A stretch of DNA of 64,000 bases from Dietzia psychralcaliphila (GTDB taxonomy: Bacteria > Actinomycetota > Actinomycetes > Mycobacteriales > Mycobacteriaceae): positions 2,666,001 through 2,730,000 of the forward strand of contig NZ_CP015453.1 in NCBI RefSeq assembly GCF_003096095.1. The letters run 5' to 3'. The notes beneath the pieces are model-generated. The model searched no databases. It worked only from the letters and a program-made list of their open reading frames with translations, and had not been told where the DNA came from. A program made the translations under genes and the position numbers. Positions within the stretch are counted from its first letter, which is position 1, and every line of letters starts with the position of its first letter. Shown in pieces: positions 52,979 to 63,345 of the stretch.

Positions 52979-53428
52979 TCAGGCCCCGGCCTCCGACACG
53001 CTTCCGCCGGCGGCCTCGATCTTGCTCTTGGCCGACGCGGACACCTTGTCGACGGCCACGGTCACGGCCACGGAGATGTCCCCGTCGCCCAGGACCTTGA
53101 CCGGCTGGTTCTTGCGGACGGCGCCCACGGTGACGAGCTCGGCCTTGCCGACCTGCCCACCGTTCGGGAACAGCCGCTCGATGTCGGACACGTTGACGAC
53201 CTGGAAGACGACCTTGTTGCGGTTCTTGAAGCCCTTGAGCTTCGGAAGACGCATGTGGATCGGCATCTGGCCACCCTCGAACGCCGCGGGGACGTTCTTA
53301 CGTGCCTTGGTTCCCTTGGTACCGCGACCGGCGGTCTTGCCCCTCTTACCGCCTTCACCGCGACCCACGCGGGTCTTGTCGGTGTGGGCGCCGGGTGCCG
53401 GGCGCAGGTGATGCAACTTGATAGTCAT
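52979..53428 (-). CDS. rplO: 50S ribosomal protein L15
   Basis: At 149 residues from ATG 53428 ([15 protein letters not shown]), this has the glycine/arginine-rich [22 protein letters not shown] typical of L15. A GTG six bases earlier overlaps the rpmD stop (GTGA); the ATG is preferred because GGAG stands 5 bases before it. Confidence 0.97.
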   Translation of the reverse strand: MTIKLHHLRPAPGAHTDKTRVGRGEGGKRGKTAGRGTKGTKARKNVPAAFEGGQMPIHMRLPKLKGFKNRNKVVFQVVNVSDIERLFPNGGQVGKAELVTVGAVRKNQPVKVLGDGDISVAVTVAVDKVSASAKSKIEAAGGSVSEAGA

Positions 53429-53430
53429 GC

Positions 53431-53613
53431 TCACTCCGTCTCTTCGACCACGACGAGGTGGTTCACGACGTTGATGAGACCCCGGGTCTGAGCGTTGTCC
53501 TCACGGACGACCGTCTTCCGGATGCCCTTGAGTCCCAACGTCCGCAGGGAGTCCTTCTGGTTCTGCTTGATCCCGACCGTGCCACGGAGCTGGGTGATCT
53601 TGAGGTTGGCCAT
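53431..53613 (-). CDS. rpmD: 50S ribosomal protein L30
   Basis: This 60-residue protein is the usual short bacterial form ([33 protein letters not shown], split in reading). It lies between rpsE and rplO. Confidence 0.98.
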   Translation of the reverse strand: MANLKITQLRGTVGIKQNQKDSLRTLGLKGIRKTVVREDNAQTRGLINVVNHLVVVEETE

Positions 53614-53616
53614 GAT

Positions 53617-54288
53617 CTACGCCCCCTGTCCGGCACGAGCGCGGAGCATGCCCGCGGGTGCGACGTCCTCGATGGGCAGGCCACGGCGGGCCGCGACCTC
53701 CTCGGGGCGGTGCAGACCCTTGAGGGCCTTCACCGTCGCGTGGACCACGTTGATGGCGTTGTCCGAACCCAGTGACTTGCACAGGATGTCGTGGACGCCG
53801 GCGCACTCGAGCACGGCACGAGCCGCGCCGCCCGCGATCACACCGGTACCCGGCGACGCCGGACGGAGCATGACGACGCCTGCGGCGGCCTCACCCTGGA
53901 TCGGGTGCGGAATGGTGGAGCCGATGAGCGGGACGCGGAAGAAGTTCTTCCGGGCCTCCTCCGACCCCTTCTGGATCGCCGCCGGCACCTCCTTGGCCTT
54001 GCCGTAGCCGACGCCCACCATGCCGTTGCCGTCGCCGAGGATCACGAGGGCGGTGAAGCTGAAGCGCCGACCACCCTTGACGACCTTGGAGACACGGTTG
54101 ATGGTGACGACGCGCTCGATGAACTGAGACTTCTCGTCATCGCGCCCACCGCGGCGGTCGTTTCCGCCACGGCCACGGCCCCCGCCGCCGCCGCTGCGGC
54201 CGCCCTGGGCGTTGTCGTTGGTGGTGGTGGTCTTGTTGTCCGCGGCGGGCCCGGTGCTTCCGCCGTCACGACGCTGACGTCCCGGCAT
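53617..54288 (-). CDS. rpsE: 30S ribosomal protein S5
   Basis: At 223 residues this has an N-terminal Gly/Arg/Asn/Thr low-complexity extension of about 50 residues ([23 protein letters not shown]), then the S5 domain ([37 protein letters not shown]). The extension is longer than in most bacteria but common in actinobacteria. Confidence 0.98.
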   Translation of the reverse strand: MPGRQRRDGGSTGPAADNKTTTTNDNAQGGRSGGGGGRGRGGNDRRGGRDDEKSQFIERVVTINRVSKVVKGGRRFSFTALVILGDGNGMVGVGYGKAKEVPAAIQKGSEEARKNFFRVPLIGSTIPHPIQGEAAAGVVMLRPASPGTGVIAGGAARAVLECAGVHDILCKSLGSDNAINVVHATVKALKGLHRPEEVAARRGLPIEDVAPAGMLRARAGQGA

Positions 54289-54331
54289 CAGACGGTCCTT
54301 CCGTTAAGGGTCAGTGCAGTGGTGTAGGTCA

Positions 54332-54727
54332 TCAGAACTCCAGCCCACCCTCGCGGGCGGCGTCGGCGAGCGACGCGATCCGGCCGTGGTACTTGTTGCC
54401 ACCACGGTCGAAGACGACGGCGTCGATGCCGGCGGCCTTGGCACGCTCGGCCAGGAGCTGACCGACCTTCGCGCTGCGGGCCTTCTTGTCGCCCTCGAAC
54501 GCGCGGACATCGGCCTCGATCGTCGACGCGGCGGCCAGCGTGCGGCCGGCCAGGTCGTCGATGATCTGGGCGTGGATGTGACGCGAGGACCGGTTGACGA
54601 CCAACCGCGGACGCTCGGGCGTGCCGGCGACCTTCTTGCGGAGGCGGTAGTGGCGCCGGGTACGGCCGACACGACGTGCTGTCGAGACGTCGGTACCCAG
54701 CGGGGAACGCTTCTTTGTGCTGCTCAT
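54332..54727 (-). CDS. rplR: 50S ribosomal protein L18
   Basis: This 131-residue 5S rRNA binder has [34 protein letters not shown]. The start is ATG 54727, with a GTG six bases earlier that overlaps the rplF stop; the two alternatives are both in frame. Confidence 0.97.
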   Translation of the reverse strand: MSSTKKRSPLGTDVSTARRVGRTRRHYRLRKKVAGTPERPRLVVNRSSRHIHAQIIDDLAGRTLAAASTIEADVRAFEGDKKARSAKVGQLLAERAKAAGIDAVVFDRGGNKYHGRIASLADAAREGGLEF

Positions 54728-54729
54728 GG

Positions 54730-55266
54730 TCACTTACCCGTCTTTCCGACCTTGCGACGGACCTGCTCGCCCTCGTAACGGATGCCCTTGCCCTTGTACG
54801 GGTCGTGCTTCCGCAGCCGCTTGATGTTGGCGGCGATCTGGCCCACCTGCTGCTTGTCGATCCCGGAGATCGAGAACTTCGTGGCTCCCTCGACGGCGAA
54901 GGTGATGCCGTCGGGTGCCGCGATCGGCACGGGGTGCGAGTAGCCCAGGGCGAACTCGAGGTCCTTGCCCTTGGCCACGACGCGGTAGCCCACGCCGAAG
55001 ATCTCCATCTTCTGCACGTAACCCTCGGTGACGCCCACGACCATGTTGTTGACCAGGGAGCGGGAGAGGCCGTGCAGTGACCGGTTGTCGCGGTGGTCGT
55101 CGGGACGGTTCACCGTGATGGTGTTGTCCTCGATCGACACCGAGATGGGTGCGGGAAGATCCTGGGTGAGTTCACCCTTGGGACCCTTGACGGTGATGGT
55201 CTGGCCGTCGACCTTGATGTCGACTCCGGACGGAACGCTGATCGGAGCCTTGCCGATACGTGACAT
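54730..55266 (-). CDS. rplF: 50S ribosomal protein L6
   Basis: This 178-residue protein is canonical, with [21 protein letters not shown] at the start and [28 protein letters not shown] at the end (shown in parts). Confidence 0.99.
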   Translation of the reverse strand: MSRIGKAPISVPSGVDIKVDGQTITVKGPKGELTQDLPAPISVSIEDNTITVNRPDDHRDNRSLHGLSRSLVNNMVVGVTEGYVQKMEIFGVGYRVVAKGKDLEFALGYSHPVPIAAPDGITFAVEGATKFSISGIDKQQVGQIAANIKRLRKHDPYKGKGIRYEGEQVRRKVGKTGK

Positions 55267-55277
55267 TTCTCGCCCCC

Positions 55278-55676
55278 TTACCAGACGTAGGCGAGGACTT
55301 CCCCGCCCACCTTCTTGTAGTTCGCCTGACGGTCCGTGAGCAGACCCTGGGAGGTCGAGATGATCGCGATACCCAGTCCGCCGAGAACCTTGGGAAGGCC
55401 GGTGGACTTGGTGTACACGCGAAGACCCGGCTTAGAGACTCGCTTGATGCCCTGGAGGCTGCGCTGGCGCGACGGGCCGTACTTGAGGTCGATGGTGAGC
55501 TTCTTGCCCACCTCGGCGTCCTCGACGGCGTAATCGGTGATGTAACCCTCTTGCTTGAGGATCGCCGCGATGTTGCCCTTGAGCTTGGAATGCGGCATGG
55601 AGACGGTGTCGTGGTAAGCCGAATTGGCGTTACGCACACGCGTCAGCATGTCCGCGATGGGATCGGTCATCGACAT
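55278..55676 (-). CDS. rpsH: 30S ribosomal protein S8
   Basis: At 132 residues from ATG 55676 ([22 protein letters not shown]), this has the usual length and C-terminus ([19 protein letters not shown]). It is separated from rplE by 269 bases that hold no rpsN and a strong hairpin, so it probably starts a new transcript. Confidence 0.98.
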   Translation of the reverse strand: MSMTDPIADMLTRVRNANSAYHDTVSMPHSKLKGNIAAILKQEGYITDYAVEDAEVGKKLTIDLKYGPSRQRSLQGIKRVSKPGLRVYTKSTGLPKVLGGLGIAIISTSQGLLTDRQANYKKVGGEVLAYVW

Positions 55677-55881
55677 GGATAAACCATGTTCCTTTCTCGC
55701 AACGGTTCCCATGCAACACGGCCGGCGGTCGGCCTGTGGGCCGGCCGCGTCCGTCGTGGGCCTATCGCGAAGAGTTCGAATGTTCTGTTGTGTGGGGCCC
55801 GAGATCATCGACGATCTCCGGGTGACCCGCCGCGCATGGCGCTCTTCTCGCCACTTGCGACCCGACGGCTGGGCCGTCTGC

Positions 55882-55919
55882 CCGCGCCGGGGACCCGCGG
55901 ATGCGGGGCCCCGGCGCGG
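55882..55919 (-). terminator. Long GC hairpin after rplE
   Basis: The outer 11-bp stem (CCGCGCCGGGG with its complement), a single A/G mismatch, then a 5-bp inner stem CCCGC/GCGGG and tetraloop GGAT stand 26 bases past the rplE stop. It likely ends the rplN-rplX-rplE transcript. The rest of the gap up to rpsH shows no gene. Confidence 0.75.
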
Positions 55920-55945
55920 ACGGCCGGTCCGGCCCTGACTCGAGG

Positions 55946-56518
55946 TCAGTCCTCCTTGAAGGGGAAGCCGAGGTGCTTGAGCAGCGCCCGACCCTCTTCG
56001 TCGTTGGTCGCAGTCGTGACGACCGTGATGTCCATGCCGCGGGGGCGATCGACCTTGTCCACGTCGATCTCGTAGAACATGGTCTGCTCGTTGAGTCCGA
56101 AGGTGTAGTTGCCGTGGCCGTCGAACTGCTTGCCCGAGAGACCACGGAAGTCGCGGATACGCGGGAGGGCGACCGTCGTCAGACGATCGAGGAACTCCCA
56201 CATACGGTCGCCGCGCAGCGTCACGCGCGCACCGATCGGCATTCCCTCGCGGAGCTTGAACTGCGCGATGGACTTGCGGGCCCGGCGGATCTGCGGCTTC
56301 TGGCCGGTGATCAGCGTGAGATCGGTGATGGCGCCGTTGATCAGCTTGGCGTCACGGGCGGCGTCGCCGACACCCATGTTCACGACGACCTTGACGACGC
56401 CCGGGATCTGCATGACGTTCGCGTACTCGAACGTCTCGTTCATGGCCGGCTTGATCTCGGCGCTGTACCGCGCCTTGAGACGCGGCGAGTAACCGGTGGG
56501 AAGTGCGGTTTCAGTCAT
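55946..56518 (-). CDS. rplE: 50S ribosomal protein L5
   Basis: This 190-residue protein is canonical ([41 protein letters not shown], read in parts). ATG 56518 is used; a GTG six bases earlier overlaps the rplX stop (GTGACCATG). Confidence 0.98.
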   Translation of the reverse strand: MTETALPTGYSPRLKARYSAEIKPAMNETFEYANVMQIPGVVKVVVNMGVGDAARDAKLINGAITDLTLITGQKPQIRRARKSIAQFKLREGMPIGARVTLRGDRMWEFLDRLTTVALPRIRDFRGLSGKQFDGHGNYTFGLNEQTMFYEIDVDKVDRPRGMDITVVTTATNDEEGRALLKHLGFPFKED

Positions 56519-56520
56519 GG

Positions 56521-56835
56521 TCACAGGTCCTTCCCGGTCTTGCGCGAGACACGGACGCGCTTACCGTTCTCGTCGGTGCGGATTCCGACGCGCGACGGGG
56601 CGCCGTCGGCGTCCACGACCATCACGTTGGACACGTGGATCGGGGCCTCCTGCGTGACGATGCCACCGGAGGAGGCACCACGCTCGGCAGCCGAGTTGGC
56701 GGTGTGCTTCTTGATGCGGTTGACGCCCTCGACGAGGACCTTGGACCGCTCGGGGAAGGCCTGGATGACCTTGCCCTTGGCGCCCTTGTCCTTGCCTGCG
56801 ATGACGAGCACCGTGTCGCCCTTGTGGACCTTCAT
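56521..56835 (-). CDS. rplX: 50S ribosomal protein L24
   Basis: At 104 residues with a KOW motif ([23 protein letters not shown]), starting at ATG 56835 one base after the rplN stop, this is canonical; the longer open frame is a shadow of rplN. Confidence 0.98.
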   Translation of the reverse strand: MKVHKGDTVLVIAGKDKGAKGKVIQAFPERSKVLVEGVNRIKKHTANSAAERGASSGGIVTQEAPIHVSNVMVVDADGAPSRVGIRTDENGKRVRVSRKTGKDL

Positions 56836-56836
56836 G

Positions 56837-57205
56837 TCAGAGCACCTCCGGAGCCAGCGAGACGATGCGCATGAACTTCTTGTCGCGCAATTCGCGACCG
56901 ACGGGCCCGAAGATGCGGGTTCCACGCGGGTCGTTGTCGTTCTTGATGATGACGGCGGCGTTCTCGTCGAACTTGATGTACGAGCCGTCCGGGCGGCGGC
57001 GCTCCTTGGCGGTGCGCACGATGACGGCCTTAACGACCTCACCCTTCTTGACGTTGCCACCGGGGATGGCGTCCTTGACGGTGGCGACGATGATGTCGCC
57101 CACGCCTGCGTAGCGACGCTTGGATCCACCGAGAACGCGGATGCAGAGAATCTCCTTGGCACCCGTGTTGTCGGCGATCTTGAGTCGCGACTCCTGCTGG
57201 ATCAT
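56837..57205 (-). CDS. rplN: 50S ribosomal protein L14
   Basis: At 122 residues this is canonical ([27 protein letters not shown]). It is preceded by a promoter within the gap to the esterase gene, consistent with rplN starting a transcript after the S10 operon was split. Confidence 0.99.
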   Translation of the reverse strand: MIQQESRLKIADNTGAKEILCIRVLGGSKRRYAGVGDIIVATVKDAIPGGNVKKGEVVKAVIVRTAKERRRPDGSYIKFDENAAVIIKNDNDPRGTRIFGPVGRELRDKKFMRIVSLAPEVL

Positions 57206-57314
57206 TGTTCTCCTGACCAGGCTTGTTCAGATGTGTGCCGGATTCCGACCCGACACACGCGGCCACGTCACCCGCACCAGGTCTCTCGACACGGTTATCA
57301 CGGGCAACTGGTCC

Positions 57315-57344
57315 AGTGTAGGGCCCCCGGCCTCCGAGCCCCAA
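57315..57344 (-). promoter_or_regulatory. Candidate promoter of rplN-rplX-rplE
   Basis: On the minus strand TTGGGG (57344-57339), an 18-base spacer and TACACT (57320-57315) lie in the short gap between the esterase stop and rplN, leaving a leader of about 100 bases. Confidence 0.5.
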
Positions 57345-57351
57345 ATCACCG

Positions 57352-58773
57352 TCAGCTGCCGGCAGAACCGGTTGAGCTCTGCGTACTCGCCGAGCCCAGC
57401 GACCCGGACGAGCCGACGGCGTCCTCGACCACTCCCCTGGCCGCGACCCGGGCGCTCGGCCTGGCCGGCTCCAGACCCGACAGGATGTGATCCATGCCCG
57501 GCAGCATCTGGGTGACGAAGACCGGCCAGTTGTGTATCCCGGTCGGCATGTAGTTCATCCGCAGGTTCACCCCGGCGAGTCCGGCGAGGGACGACTCGAG
57601 CTTTCTGGTGCTCTCGTAGGACCCCTTCTCGAGGATGTGCCCGTCCACGAGGATCATCTCGTTGCTGCCGAACTGGCCGAGTTCCGCCGACCCGACCCGG
57701 CCCGTAGCGGCGCTGAGGTACACGGTCTTGCCGGCGAGCCCGGACGGGTCCGCCACGGTGTCGTGGTCCCGCCATTCCTGTGAATCGCGGGGGCCCCACA
57801 TGTTCGTCGCGTCCCCGCCACGGGCGGCGACGGTCAGACGAGCGTACTGGTAGCCGAGCTCGTCAGTCGTCGAGTAGGCACCGCTGACCCCGGCTACCGC
57901 GTCAAACATCTCCGGGTTCGAGTTGGCCAGGTGCAGGGCCGCCGAGGCGCCCATCGACACACCCATCACTCCCCAGCTCCCGTTGTGCGCCAGTGGCGCG
58001 CCGGTATCCGGCGTGGGCTGCGCCAGGAGCAGGGGGAGCTCGTCGATGAGGAAGGTTTCCCACATGTTCGGTCCCAGGACCGGGTCGTCGGTCTGCCAGT
58101 CTGACCACATCGACGCCGGAGCCCCCGTCGGAGCGACGACGTTGACCGCCCGGTCCCGTAGCGCGGGATCCCCCCACCCCATCCCCGTGCTCCAGCCCGA
58201 CGGCGACTCGCTCCCCACACCGTCCAGGAAGTACACGTTGGGGGCGTCCACGCCGTCCGGTGCCCGGTACACCTCCACCCGCACGGTGCGCTGCATCGAG
58301 GCGGAGGTGACGGTCCAGACCTCCGCACGTCGGTCCACCGGGTTCAGTGATCCCGGGAACAACGGCGCGACGTCGCGAACGGTGGTCTGGGTGATGGAAC
58401 CGTCCCGGGTACTGACAGGACCTGCCGGGGCCTGCGAGCTACCGGGGCGGGGGAAGTCACCGGACCCGGCGGCCGCGACGGACCCGAGGACGGAGGTCAA
58501 CGGGATCGGGGCGCCCAGTTGCGTCAAGGCGGCGACGCTCAGCGACGGAACCCCCAACAGGCTGCCCGGGGCCACGCTGGGCACCAGGGACCCGGGGTCC
58601 AGGCTCTGTGCCCCCGCAGTGCCCGTCCCGACACCGGATCCGATGAGCATGGCCGCTGCTGCCACCGCCGCGCCCCGGAGTGTGGCACCGGCACGCCGAC
58701 TCGCCACTCCCCCGTGCCCGTCGATTCCGTGCCGATCCACGCCGTGTCTCTTGATCTCCGGCCGTATCGTCAT
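57352..58773 (-). CDS. Exported mycolyltransferase / antigen 85-like esterase
   Basis: This 473-residue protein has a signal peptide (LRGAAVAAAAMLIGSGVGTGTAGA) and a Pro/Ser/Ala spacer. Its alpha/beta hydrolase domain resembles the Ag85/corynebacterial mycolyltransferases: YFLDGVGSESPSGW, GVMGVSMGASAALHLA (nucleophile Ser) and HNWPVFVTQM at the end. Such enzymes move mycolic acids onto trehalose or arabinogalactan outside the cell. The match is distant, so a plain esterase is possible. It is inserted between rplN and rpsQ, breaking the normal rpsQ-rplN junction. Confidence 0.8.
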   Translation of the reverse strand: MTIRPEIKRHGVDRHGIDGHGGVASRRAGATLRGAAVAAAAMLIGSGVGTGTAGAQSLDPGSLVPSVAPGSLLGVPSLSVAALTQLGAPIPLTSVLGSVAAAGSGDFPRPGSSQAPAGPVSTRDGSITQTTVRDVAPLFPGSLNPVDRRAEVWTVTSASMQRTVRVEVYRAPDGVDAPNVYFLDGVGSESPSGWSTGMGWGDPALRDRAVNVVAPTGAPASMWSDWQTDDPVLGPNMWETFLIDELPLLLAQPTPDTGAPLAHNGSWGVMGVSMGASAALHLANSNPEMFDAVAGVSGAYSTTDELGYQYARLTVAARGGDATNMWGPRDSQEWRDHDTVADPSGLAGKTVYLSAATGRVGSAELGQFGSNEMILVDGHILEKGSYESTRKLESSLAGLAGVNLRMNYMPTGIHNWPVFVTQMLPGMDHILSGLEPARPSARVAARGVVEDAVGSSGSLGSASTQSSTGSAGS

Positions 58774-58913
58774 ATGGCTATCCCGTCCTCGTGAGCGACG
58801 CGGCCCTCAGGATGTGACGCCCCGGGCCGCAGGGTGAATTCCGGCTCGATAGCCGATGACACAATACTGAGCTGTCGTATCAAGTAGAGGAATTCGTTAC
58901 ATTTCCCGACGCC

Positions 58914-58949
58914 GAAGGCCCGGCCCCGATGATTCGGGGCCGGGCCTTC
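58914..58949 (-). terminator. Perfect 16-bp hairpin terminator after rpsQ
   Basis: GAAGGCCCGGCCCCGA pairs exactly with its complement around loop TGAT (plus strand), 21 bases past the rpsQ stop. It ends the rplC-to-rpsQ transcript. Confidence 0.85.
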
Positions 58950-58970
58950 AGGTGTTGCGGAGCGGGCTTC

Positions 58971-59267
58971 TTACTTCGCGCGCTCCAGGACCTCGACGAG
59001 GCGGTACCGCTTGGTGGCGGACAGCGGGCGGGTCTCCATGATCCGCACGCGGTCGCCGACGCCGGCGTTGTTGGTCTCGTCGTGCGCCTTCACACGCTCG
59101 GTACGGCGCATGATCTTGCCGTAGAGCGGGTGCTTCACGCGGTCCTCGAGCTCGACGATGATGGTCTTGTCCATCTTGTCGGACACGACGTACCCGATCC
59201 GCACCTTGCGGCTGTTGCGCTCGGTGTTCTCGCTGGCCTCAGTCACGGCTGCTTCCTTGTCACTCAC
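58971..59267 (-). CDS. rpsQ: 30S ribosomal protein S17
   Basis: At 98 residues this has an N-terminal extension ([22 protein letters not shown]), then canonical [29 protein letters not shown]. Its GTG start overlaps the rpmC stop (GTGA). Confidence 0.98.
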   Translation of the reverse strand: MSDKEAAVTEASENTERNSRKVRIGYVVSDKMDKTIIVELEDRVKHPLYGKIMRRTERVKAHDETNNAGVGDRVRIMETRPLSATKRYRLVEVLERAK

Positions 59268-59494
59268 TTGGCATCACCCGGCGCCGCCGACAGCCCGAGC
59301 TCGCGCTCACGGATGACGGTGTAGATGCGAGCGATGTCATGACGGACGACCCGCAGGCGACGGTTGTTGGTCAGCTGACCGGTGGCCATCTGGAAGCGCA
59401 GATTGAACAGCTCTTCCTTGGCCTCACGCAGACGCGCGGTGAGCGCGTCGGCGTCGAGTTCACGCAACTCGGGGGCGGTGGTTCCACTAGCCAT
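59264..59494 (-). CDS. rpmC: 50S ribosomal protein L29
   Basis: At 76 residues the helical-hairpin core [32 protein letters not shown] is canonical. Its start overlaps the rplP stop by one base. Confidence 0.98.
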   Translation of the reverse strand: MASGTTAPELRELDADALTARLREAKEELFNLRFQMATGQLTNNRRLRVVRHDIARIYTVIRERELGLSAAPGDAK

Positions 59495-59910
59495 CAGAAC
59501 TGCTCCTCCCGGGTCACGATGCGGGTCTTACACGGGAGCTTGTGCTGCGCGCGGCGCAGCGCCTCGCGTGCGGTCTCCTCGTTCGGGTACGACATCTCGA
59601 ACAGGATGCGACCCGGCTTGACGTTGGCGACCCACCACTCGACGGATCCCTTACCGGAACCCATCCGAACCTCGGCGGGCTTCTTGGTCAGCGGGCGGTC
59701 GGGGTAGATGTTGATCCACACCTTGCCGCCACGCTTGATGTGGCGGTTGATCGCGATACGCGCGGACTCGATCTGACGGTTGGTGACGTACGCCGGCTCG
59801 AGAGCCTGGATGCCGTACTCACCGAACGTCACCTTGGTGCCGCCCTTGGCCCCGCCACTACGGCCGGGGTGGTGCTGCTTGCGGTGCTTGACGCGCTTGG
59901 GGATAAGCAC
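59494..59910 (-). CDS. rplP: 50S ribosomal protein L16
   Basis: At 138 residues from GTG 59910 ([19 protein letters not shown]), this is the canonical start, with GGGAGG seven bases upstream. A GTG six bases earlier overlaps the rpsC stop but has no room for a Shine-Dalgarno. Confidence 0.97.
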   Translation of the reverse strand: MLIPKRVKHRKQHHPGRSGGAKGGTKVTFGEYGIQALEPAYVTNRQIESARIAINRHIKRGGKVWINIYPDRPLTKKPAEVRMGSGKGSVEWWVANVKPGRILFEMSYPNEETAREALRRAQHKLPCKTRIVTREEQF

Positions 59911-59912
59911 TG

Positions 59913-60746
59913 TCACGCCTCCCTGGTCTGATTCTGCGGAGCCTGGGCGGGTGCCTCGGCAGCCGAACCGGAACCGGCGCGGCCGGTCTCGGTGCTGGTG
60001 GCCGTGGTGCCCTGGGCGCCGGAGCGACGCGGCCGGCCGGCGCCACGCTCGCGGCGGGGCCCTCGGTCGGCGCCGCCGCGGTTGCTGGACTGGGCGTACT
60101 GATCGGACTCGCGACGACCGCCGACCACGTCACCCTTGTAGATCCACACCTTGACGCCGATGCGACCGAAGGTCGTCTTGGCCTCGTAGGTGCCGTAGTC
60201 GATCTCGGCACGCAGTGTGTGAAGCGGGACGCGACCCTCGTGGTAGCGCTCCGAACGCGACATCTCGGCACCGCCGAGACGACCCGAGCAGACCACCTTG
60301 ATGCCCTTGACCTGCGGCTGGCGCATGGCGGACTGGATGCCCTTCCGCATCGCGCGACGGAACGCCACGCGGTTGGAGAGCTGCTCCGCGATGCCCTGGG
60401 CCACGAGCTGGGCGTCGGCCTCGGTGTTCTTGATCTCGAGGATGTTGAGGTGGACCTGCTTGGCGGTGAGCTTCTCGAGCTCACCGCGAAGACGGTCGGC
60501 CTCGGCGCCACGACGGCCGATGACGATGCCCGGCCGGGCGGTGTGGATGTCGACGTTGACCCGGTCACGGGTACGGGAGATGTCCACACCCGAGATGCCG
60601 GCCCGCTCCATGCCCTTGGACAGGAGCTGACGGATCTTGATGTCCTCGGCGACGTAGTCCGCGTACTGCTTGTCGGCGTACCACTTGGACGTCCAGTCCG
60701 AGGTGATGCCGAGACGGAAGCCGTGCGGCTGGATCTTCTGTCCCAT
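59913..60746 (-). CDS. rpsC: 30S ribosomal protein S3
   Basis: At 277 residues, the KH-domain S3 ([34 protein letters not shown]) is followed by a Gly/Ala/Gln/Arg low-complexity tail of about 65 residues ([20 protein letters not shown] and on). The tail is longer than the E. coli S3 end. Confidence 0.98.
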   Translation of the reverse strand: MGQKIQPHGFRLGITSDWTSKWYADKQYADYVAEDIKIRQLLSKGMERAGISGVDISRTRDRVNVDIHTARPGIVIGRRGAEADRLRGELEKLTAKQVHLNILEIKNTEADAQLVAQGIAEQLSNRVAFRRAMRKGIQSAMRQPQVKGIKVVCSGRLGGAEMSRSERYHEGRVPLHTLRAEIDYGTYEAKTTFGRIGVKVWIYKGDVVGGRRESDQYAQSSNRGGADRGPRRERGAGRPRRSGAQGTTATSTETGRAGSGSAAEAPAQAPQNQTREA

Positions 60747-61187
60747 TTAGCGGGCACCTCCCTGGTTACGACGGCCCCGACCGGTCGAACCGGCCTTCTC
60801 GGGCACGCTGGTCACCTCGACGGTGATGTGGCTCGTGCGCTTACGCACCCGGAACGCACGACCCTGGGCACGCGGACGGAACCGCTTCAGGGTCGGGCCC
60901 TCGTCGGCGAAAGCAGCCGACACGACCAGGGTCCGGGGATCCAGGTCTAGGTTGTTCTCGGCATTCGCGATGGCGGACGCGAGGACCTTGCCCACCGGCT
61001 CGCTGGCAGCCTGCGGGGCGAACCGCAGGATGTCCAACGCGTCGGAGGCGTCCTTGCCCCGGATCAGGTCGATCACACGACGCGCCTTCATGGGCGTGAC
61101 GCGGACGAACTTGGCGGTGGCGCGGGCGGTGAGCTGCTGCTCCTCCTGCGCCGTGCCTTCGGCGGTCTTCCTGGTATCTGTGCTCAT
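60747..61187 (-). CDS. rplV: 50S ribosomal protein L22
   Basis: At 146 residues this has an N-terminal extension ([31 protein letters not shown]) before the canonical core ([30 protein letters not shown]) and a basic tail. The ATG overlaps the rpsS stop (ATGA). Confidence 0.98.
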   Translation of the reverse strand: MSTDTRKTAEGTAQEEQQLTARATAKFVRVTPMKARRVIDLIRGKDASDALDILRFAPQAASEPVGKVLASAIANAENNLDLDPRTLVVSAAFADEGPTLKRFRPRAQGRAFRVRKRTSHITVEVTSVPEKAGSTGRGRRNQGGAR

Positions 61188-61465
61188 CGACGCTTACTCT
61201 TCCGATCGTCCTTGATGTGCCCCTTGAACGTGCGCGTCGGCGCGAACTCGCCGAGCTTGTGACCCACCATGGAGTCGGACACGAACACGGGCACATGCTT
61301 GCGGCCATCATGGACGGCGAACGTGTGGCCGATGAAATCGGGCAGGATCGTCGAGCGACGCGACCAGGTCTTGATGACCTGATGAGTACCCTTGTCGTTC
61401 TGCGCGTCCACCTTCGCGAGGAGGTGCTCGTCGACGAACGGACCCTTCTTGAGACTACGAGGCAT
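61184..61465 (-). CDS. rpsS: 30S ribosomal protein S19
   Basis: This 93-residue protein is canonical ([38 protein letters not shown]). Confidence 0.99.
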   Translation of the reverse strand: MPRSLKKGPFVDEHLLAKVDAQNDKGTHQVIKTWSRRSTILPDFIGHTFAVHDGRKHVPVFVSDSMVGHKLGEFAPTRTFKGHIKDDRKSKRR

Positions 61466-61479
61466 CCTAGTTTCCCTCC

Positions 61480-62316
61480 TTAACGCTTCTTACCGGTGCG
61501 ACGGCGACGGACAATCATCTTGTCGCTCGCCTTATTGGGCTTGCGGGTCCGGCCCTCGGGCTGGCCCCACGGGCTGACGGGGTGACGTCCACCGGACGTC
61601 TTACCCTCGCCACCACCGTGCGGGTGGTCCACGGGGTTCATGACCACGCCACGGACGGTCGGGCGGACGCCCTTCCACCGCATGCGGCCGGCCTTACCCC
61701 AGTTGATGTTCCCCTGCTCGGCGTTACCGACCTCGCCGATCGTCGCGCGGCAGCGGACGTCGACGCGACGGATCTCACCGGACGGCATGCGGAGGGACGC
61801 GTACGCGCCTTCCTTGCCGAGCAGCTGGATCCCGGAACCGGCGGCGCGGGCCATCTTGGCACCGCCGCCGGGACGGAGCTCCACCGCGTGCACGACGGTG
61901 CCCGAGGGGATGTTGCGGAGCGGCAGGTTGTTGCCGACCTTGATATCGGAACCGACGCCCGACTCGACCTTCATGCCCTGCTTGAGGTTGCGCGGGGCCA
62001 GGATGTACCGCTTCTCACCGTCCGCGTAGTGCAGGAGGGCGATGTTGGCGGTGCGGTTCGGGTCGTACTCGATGTGGGCGACGGTGGCGTCGACGCCGTC
62101 CTTGTCATTACGACGGAAGTCGATGACACGGTACTGGCGCTTGTGGCCACCGCCCTTGTGGCGGGTGGTGATGCGACCGTGGCCGTTACGACCACCGGTC
62201 TTGTGTAGGGGGCGCAGCAGCGACTTCTCGGGCGTCGAGCGCGTGATCTCGGCGAAGTCCGAGACGCTCGAGCCGCGGCGGCCGGGCGTCGTGGGCTTGT
62301 ACTTGCGGATAGCCAT
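61480..62316 (-). CDS. rplB: 50S ribosomal protein L2
   Basis: At 278 residues this is canonical throughout, including the peptidyl-transferase loop [19 protein letters not shown] with its conserved His. Confidence 0.99.
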   Translation of the reverse strand: MAIRKYKPTTPGRRGSSVSDFAEITRSTPEKSLLRPLHKTGGRNGHGRITTRHKGGGHKRQYRVIDFRRNDKDGVDATVAHIEYDPNRTANIALLHYADGEKRYILAPRNLKQGMKVESGVGSDIKVGNNLPLRNIPSGTVVHAVELRPGGGAKMARAAGSGIQLLGKEGAYASLRMPSGEIRRVDVRCRATIGEVGNAEQGNINWGKAGRMRWKGVRPTVRGVVMNPVDHPHGGGEGKTSGGRHPVSPWGQPEGRTRKPNKASDKMIVRRRRTGKKR

Positions 62317-62347
62317 GAGGTTCTCTCGTCCTTAACTCTTCCCGCCG

Positions 62348-62650
62348 TCAGGCGGTCAGACCCGGGATCTCGATGGGCTTGCTGTCGGCCGCAAGGGTCA
62401 CGATGGCGCGCTTGGTGCTCTTGCGCTGTCCGAACCCGGTGCGGGTGCGCTTACGCTTGCCCTGACGGTTGGCGGTGTTGACGGACTCAACCGTGACGCC
62501 GAAGATCTCCTGGAGGGCGATCTTGATCTGCGTCTTGTTGGAGTCCGGGGCGACCAGGAACGTGTATACGCCCTGCTCGAGCAGGCCATAGGCCTTCTCG
62601 GAGACGACGGGGGCGAGGATCACGTCCCGGGGATCGGCGACGGTGCTCAC
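62348..62650 (-). CDS. rplW: 50S ribosomal protein L23
   Basis: At 100 residues the core [34 protein letters not shown] is canonical. The GTG start overlaps the rplD stop (GTGA). Confidence 0.98.
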   Translation of the reverse strand: MSTVADPRDVILAPVVSEKAYGLLEQGVYTFLVAPDSNKTQIKIALQEIFGVTVESVNTANRQGKRKRTRTGFGQRKSTKRAIVTLAADSKPIEIPGLTA

Positions 62651-63345
62651 TTGTCGGCCTCCTTCGCGGCGGTGTTATCGGTGCCTGCGGCGCGCTTGCT
62701 GGCCTGCGACACGAACGCGTCCAGAGCCTCAACGGTGAACACGACGTCGTCTGCACGCAGTACGTCGTAGGTGTTGAGCTGATCCGGAGCGATGGTGTGG
62801 ACGTGGTCCAGGTTGCCCACCGAACGCCAGGCTGCGGTGTCCTCGCGGCCCACCACGATCAGGAACTTCCTGCGGTCGGACAGGCTTCCGAGGAAGTCCC
62901 GCACGCCGGCCGTCGACGGGATCTGACCCTCGACGAACTCGGTGACCACGTGGATGCGATCGCTGGCGGCCCGGTCGGACAGGGCACCACGGAGCGCGGC
63001 GGCCTTCATCTTCTTGGGCGTGCGCTGCGAGTAGTCACGCGGCTTCGGACCGTGGACCGTGCCACCGCCGGTGTAGGCGGGGGCGCGGGTCGAGCCCTGG
63101 CGTGCGCGGCCGGTGCCCTTCTGGCGGAACGGCTTGCGGCCACCGCCTCGCACCTCGCCACGGGTCTTGGTCGAGTGCGTGCCCTGGCGCGCCGCGGCGA
63201 GCTGCGCCACGACGACCTGGTGCATGAGGGGCAGGTTGGGCTCGACGCCGAAGATCTCGGCGGGGAGCTCGACGGACCCGTTGGCCGAGCCGGCCGGGGT
63301 ACGGACGTCAAGCTTGAGATTCACGGTGTTCTCCGTCGTGGTCAT
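62647..63345 (-). CDS. rplD: 50S ribosomal protein L4
   Basis: At 232 residues the core ([31 protein letters not shown]) is canonical, followed by a short acidic tail. ATG 63345 overlaps the rplC stop (ATGA); the longer frame is a shadow of rplC. Confidence 0.98.
   Translation of the reverse strand: MTTTENTVNLKLDVRTPAGSANGSVELPAEIFGVEPNLPLMHQVVVAQLAAARQGTHSTKTRGEVRGGGRKPFRQKGTGRARQGSTRAPAYTGGGTVHGPKPRDYSQRTPKKMKAAALRGALSDRAASDRIHVVTEFVEGQIPSTAGVRDFLGSLSDRRKFLIVVGREDTAAWRSVGNLDHVHTIAPDQLNTYDVLRADDVVFTVEALDAFVSQASKRAAGTDNTAAKEADK

Noticed and set aside
55677-55881. Searched for rpsN between rplE and rpsH
   Set aside because: No CxxC-type or S14-like sequence in any minus frame.
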